In this document: one piece after another, positions 35,746 through 37,183 of the stretch
Layout of the letters: each line of letters starts with the position of its first letter
Position numbering within the stretch: the stretch's first letter is position 1
Assembly: GCA_016931075.1 (NCBI GenBank)
Contig: JAFGFF010000325.1
Location: forward strand, 1 to 37,183
Source: Pirellulales bacterium
Lineage (GTDB): Bacteria > Planctomycetota > Planctomycetia > Pirellulales > Thermoguttaceae
Direction: 5' to 3'
Length of the DNA: 37,183 bases
Notes under the pieces: model-generated
What the model saw: only the letters and a program-made list of their open reading frames with translations
Databases searched by the model: none
What the model was told of the DNA's origin: nothing
Translations under genes and position numbers: made by a program

Positions 35746-37017
35746 TCACTCGCCCACCAGCCGGTTGGGTCGGGTCCAGTGGATTTTGGCCAGGAGCGTG
35801 TCGCCGCGGTACTTGGCCGTGGGCCGGCCTTCGCTGACGGTGACCCAGGACTCGTGGGGGGTGGCGTTGGTGACGTGGAAGTTGCCCAGCCGGGCGACAT
35901 TTTTGCCGTCCTTGATGCCGTCGCCGATCAGAGGGAAGACGATCTGCTCGGTCTGGCGTTTCAGGCGCATCGTCTTGCGGTCCACTTCGGCCAGCAGCAA
36001 GGGCGACCGCCAACGAAAGACACCGATATTCTCAGGCATTTTCCGCGTGTAAACGAGGAATAGGCCGTCGCTGTGGGTCAGCCAGTGTTGCTGGGTGGTC
36101 GACATGTCCAGCGGCGTGCCGTCGTCCCAGCGCCAGGGCTCGATCCGCGCCCAATTCAGGCCGTCGTCCGAGGTGGTCACATAGCCCCGGTTGTCCTCGG
36201 CCCGAAGGGTCATGTAGTACCGGCCGTCGAGCATGGTAATCGACGGTTCGAGCAGTCCTCGCTTGACGCGCAGTTCCAGCACGTTGCCCAACTCGCGGAC
36301 GGTCAGCGTCCGACCGTCAAACGTGCATCGGACGGTGGCGACCATCCGGTCCTCGCGGCCTTTGGGGCCGAAGCTCAAGGGCACGAGCACATGCCCGTCG
36401 GGCAGGGTCGCCCGCTGGCCGCAACCACATGTGTAGATGAGCGATCTTCTCGGATCGTCCCACTCGAGCTTTTGCAGGGCCGACCAATGGCCCAGGGCGT
36501 CGCGGACCGAATAGACGGGCCAGCGGGGCCCCTGCCGTCGCGCCAGGCGGGTCGGTTCGTAGTAGACGTTGTGGCCCATGGCCAGGACAGTCTTCGTCGG
36601 CGGATGATACTCGGGCACGACGTCGCAAACGCCCACGGTCAGGCCGTCACCGGTCGGCCGCTGATCCATACCGGGGATCGGTTGCGGTTGGCTCCAGGTC
36701 TTGCCCAGGTTGGTCGAAGCCGTCCAATGGACCGTCTTATAGAAATCCGATCCGCTGATCGACTGAAGCGTCATGATGGCCACCGGCCCTTTCGGCCCGG
36801 GCGCCATGCACGCACGAGGGTGAAACCAACTCCAGTCACGGTTTTTGCTGCGGCCCTCGAAGATCACCGAACGGTCGATCCGGCCGATCAGCCCGTCGGG
36901 CGTTTCGGTCGATTGGGCCCAAGCCCGGTTCCACGCGGACAGCCCCAGCGCGGTGGCGGCCGCCGCCTTGAGAGCATGGCGTCGGGTGAGAAGAACTGGT
37001 TGTTTCGGAGCAGACAT
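35746..37017 (-). CDS. Tat-exported sialidase-like (BNR/Asp-box) propeller protein
   Basis: 423 residues from ATG 37017, chosen because AGGAG lies eight bases upstream; the frame is open 50 codons further. The N terminus is a twin-arginine signal (LTRRHALKAAAATALGLSAW, ending RAWAQ near 36). Asp-box-like motifs occur at ASTNLGKTW (about residue 97) and TSDDGLNW (about 282), as in six-bladed sialidase folds. Other marks are FHPRACMAPGPKGPVAIMTL and EPSITMLDGRYYMTLRAEDN. Such proteins in planctomycetes are mostly annotated exo-alpha-sialidase, but many act on other glycans or none is known. It faces the propeller-lyase gene tail to tail. Confidence 0.8.
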   Translation of the reverse strand: MSAPKQPVLLTRRHALKAAAATALGLSAWNRAWAQSTETPDGLIGRIDRSVIFEGRSKNRDWSWFHPRACMAPGPKGPVAIMTLQSISGSDFYKTVHWTASTNLGKTWSQPQPIPGMDQRPTGDGLTVGVCDVVPEYHPPTKTVLAMGHNVYYEPTRLARRQGPRWPVYSVRDALGHWSALQKLEWDDPRRSLIYTCGCGQRATLPDGHVLVPLSFGPKGREDRMVATVRCTFDGRTLTVRELGNVLELRVKRGLLEPSITMLDGRYYMTLRAEDNRGYVTTSDDGLNWARIEPWRWDDGTPLDMSTTQQHWLTHSDGLFLVYTRKMPENIGVFRWRSPLLLAEVDRKTMRLKRQTEQIVFPLIGDGIKDGKNVARLGNFHVTNATPHESWVTVSEGRPTAKYRGDTLLAKIHWTRPNRLVGE

Positions 37018-37183
37018 GGGCGGGACTCCTCGGAGTGGATGGGATATTGTGGTTAGCGGCTGGTGGCTTGTGTCCTGATTGGCAAGTTCGCATTGCAACC
37101 CGAAGCGTGACAGCTTTTTTCGCTTCTCGATGTAAGTCGTTGGCACTGCATCGGTTGGACGCGTCACTATTGCAGAACTTAAC
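37018..37183. other. Upstream region of the sialidase-like gene, to window edge
   Basis: 166 bases without a supported gene. A 6-base stem GAAGCG/CGCTTC occurs around 37105-37130. I could not name a convincing promoter. Confidence 0.4.

Noticed and set aside
24750-37017. Integration of the accessory region at tRNA-Glu
   Set aside because: I saw no integrase and no second copy of the tRNA 3' end on the far side, so transfer is only a possibility.

Overview
The window is GC-rich DNA, very probably from a planctomycete (Pirellulales-like). The pointers are a DUF1559 pseudopilin with an H-X9-DG motif paired with a small lipoprotein, PEP-CTERM proteins carrying dockerin-like EF-hand repeats, a fused-looking large CcsA next to ResB, a TgpA-like transglutaminase, and many short palindromic intergenic repeats. 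This is inference from gene content; no rRNA is present to settle it.

Layout. 1-5.6 kb (minus): start of an ATP sulfurylase gene (cut by the left edge), then the system II cytochrome c maturation pair ccsA and resB. 5.6-6.0 kb: palindromic repeats, a resB promoter and a candidate small RNA or attenuator on the plus strand. 6.0-7.5 kb (plus): a secreted glycerophosphodiester phosphodiesterase with an N-terminal jelly-roll-like domain. 7.5-11.9 kb (minus): a YchF-like GTPase, a TgpA-like membrane transglutaminase and a TatD-family hydrolase. 12.0-23.5 kb (minus): a respiratory complex I operon in the order I-A-C-D-H-J-K-L-M-N, lacking nuoB, nuoE, nuoF and nuoG. Repeats have entered this operon at several points, including the 3' end of the nuoM reading frame. 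23.5-24.3 kb: a long spacer with no gene that I can support. 24.3-24.8 kb (plus): csrA and tRNA-Glu(TTC).

24.9-37.0 kb is an accessory region. Two tandem AraC-family regulators (minus), whose promoters look duplicated with them, stand divergent to a plus-strand series: a small PEP-CTERM protein, a duplicated-domain PEP-CTERM/dockerin protein, a DUF1559 pseudopilin, a small lipoprotein, a large secreted protein of unrecognised family, and a BNR_4-type beta-propeller protein with dockerin-like and PEP-CTERM ends. A Tat-exported sialidase-like propeller protein converges from the minus strand. The propeller protein has two histidines, tyrosines and an arginine spaced as I remember for ulvan lyases of family PL25. 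My best reading of the region is a surface-anchored system for degrading an acidic polysaccharide under AraC control. It is the most novel-looking part of the window, and its function is not proven by sequence alone.

No transposase, integrase, CRISPR array or rRNA gene was seen.
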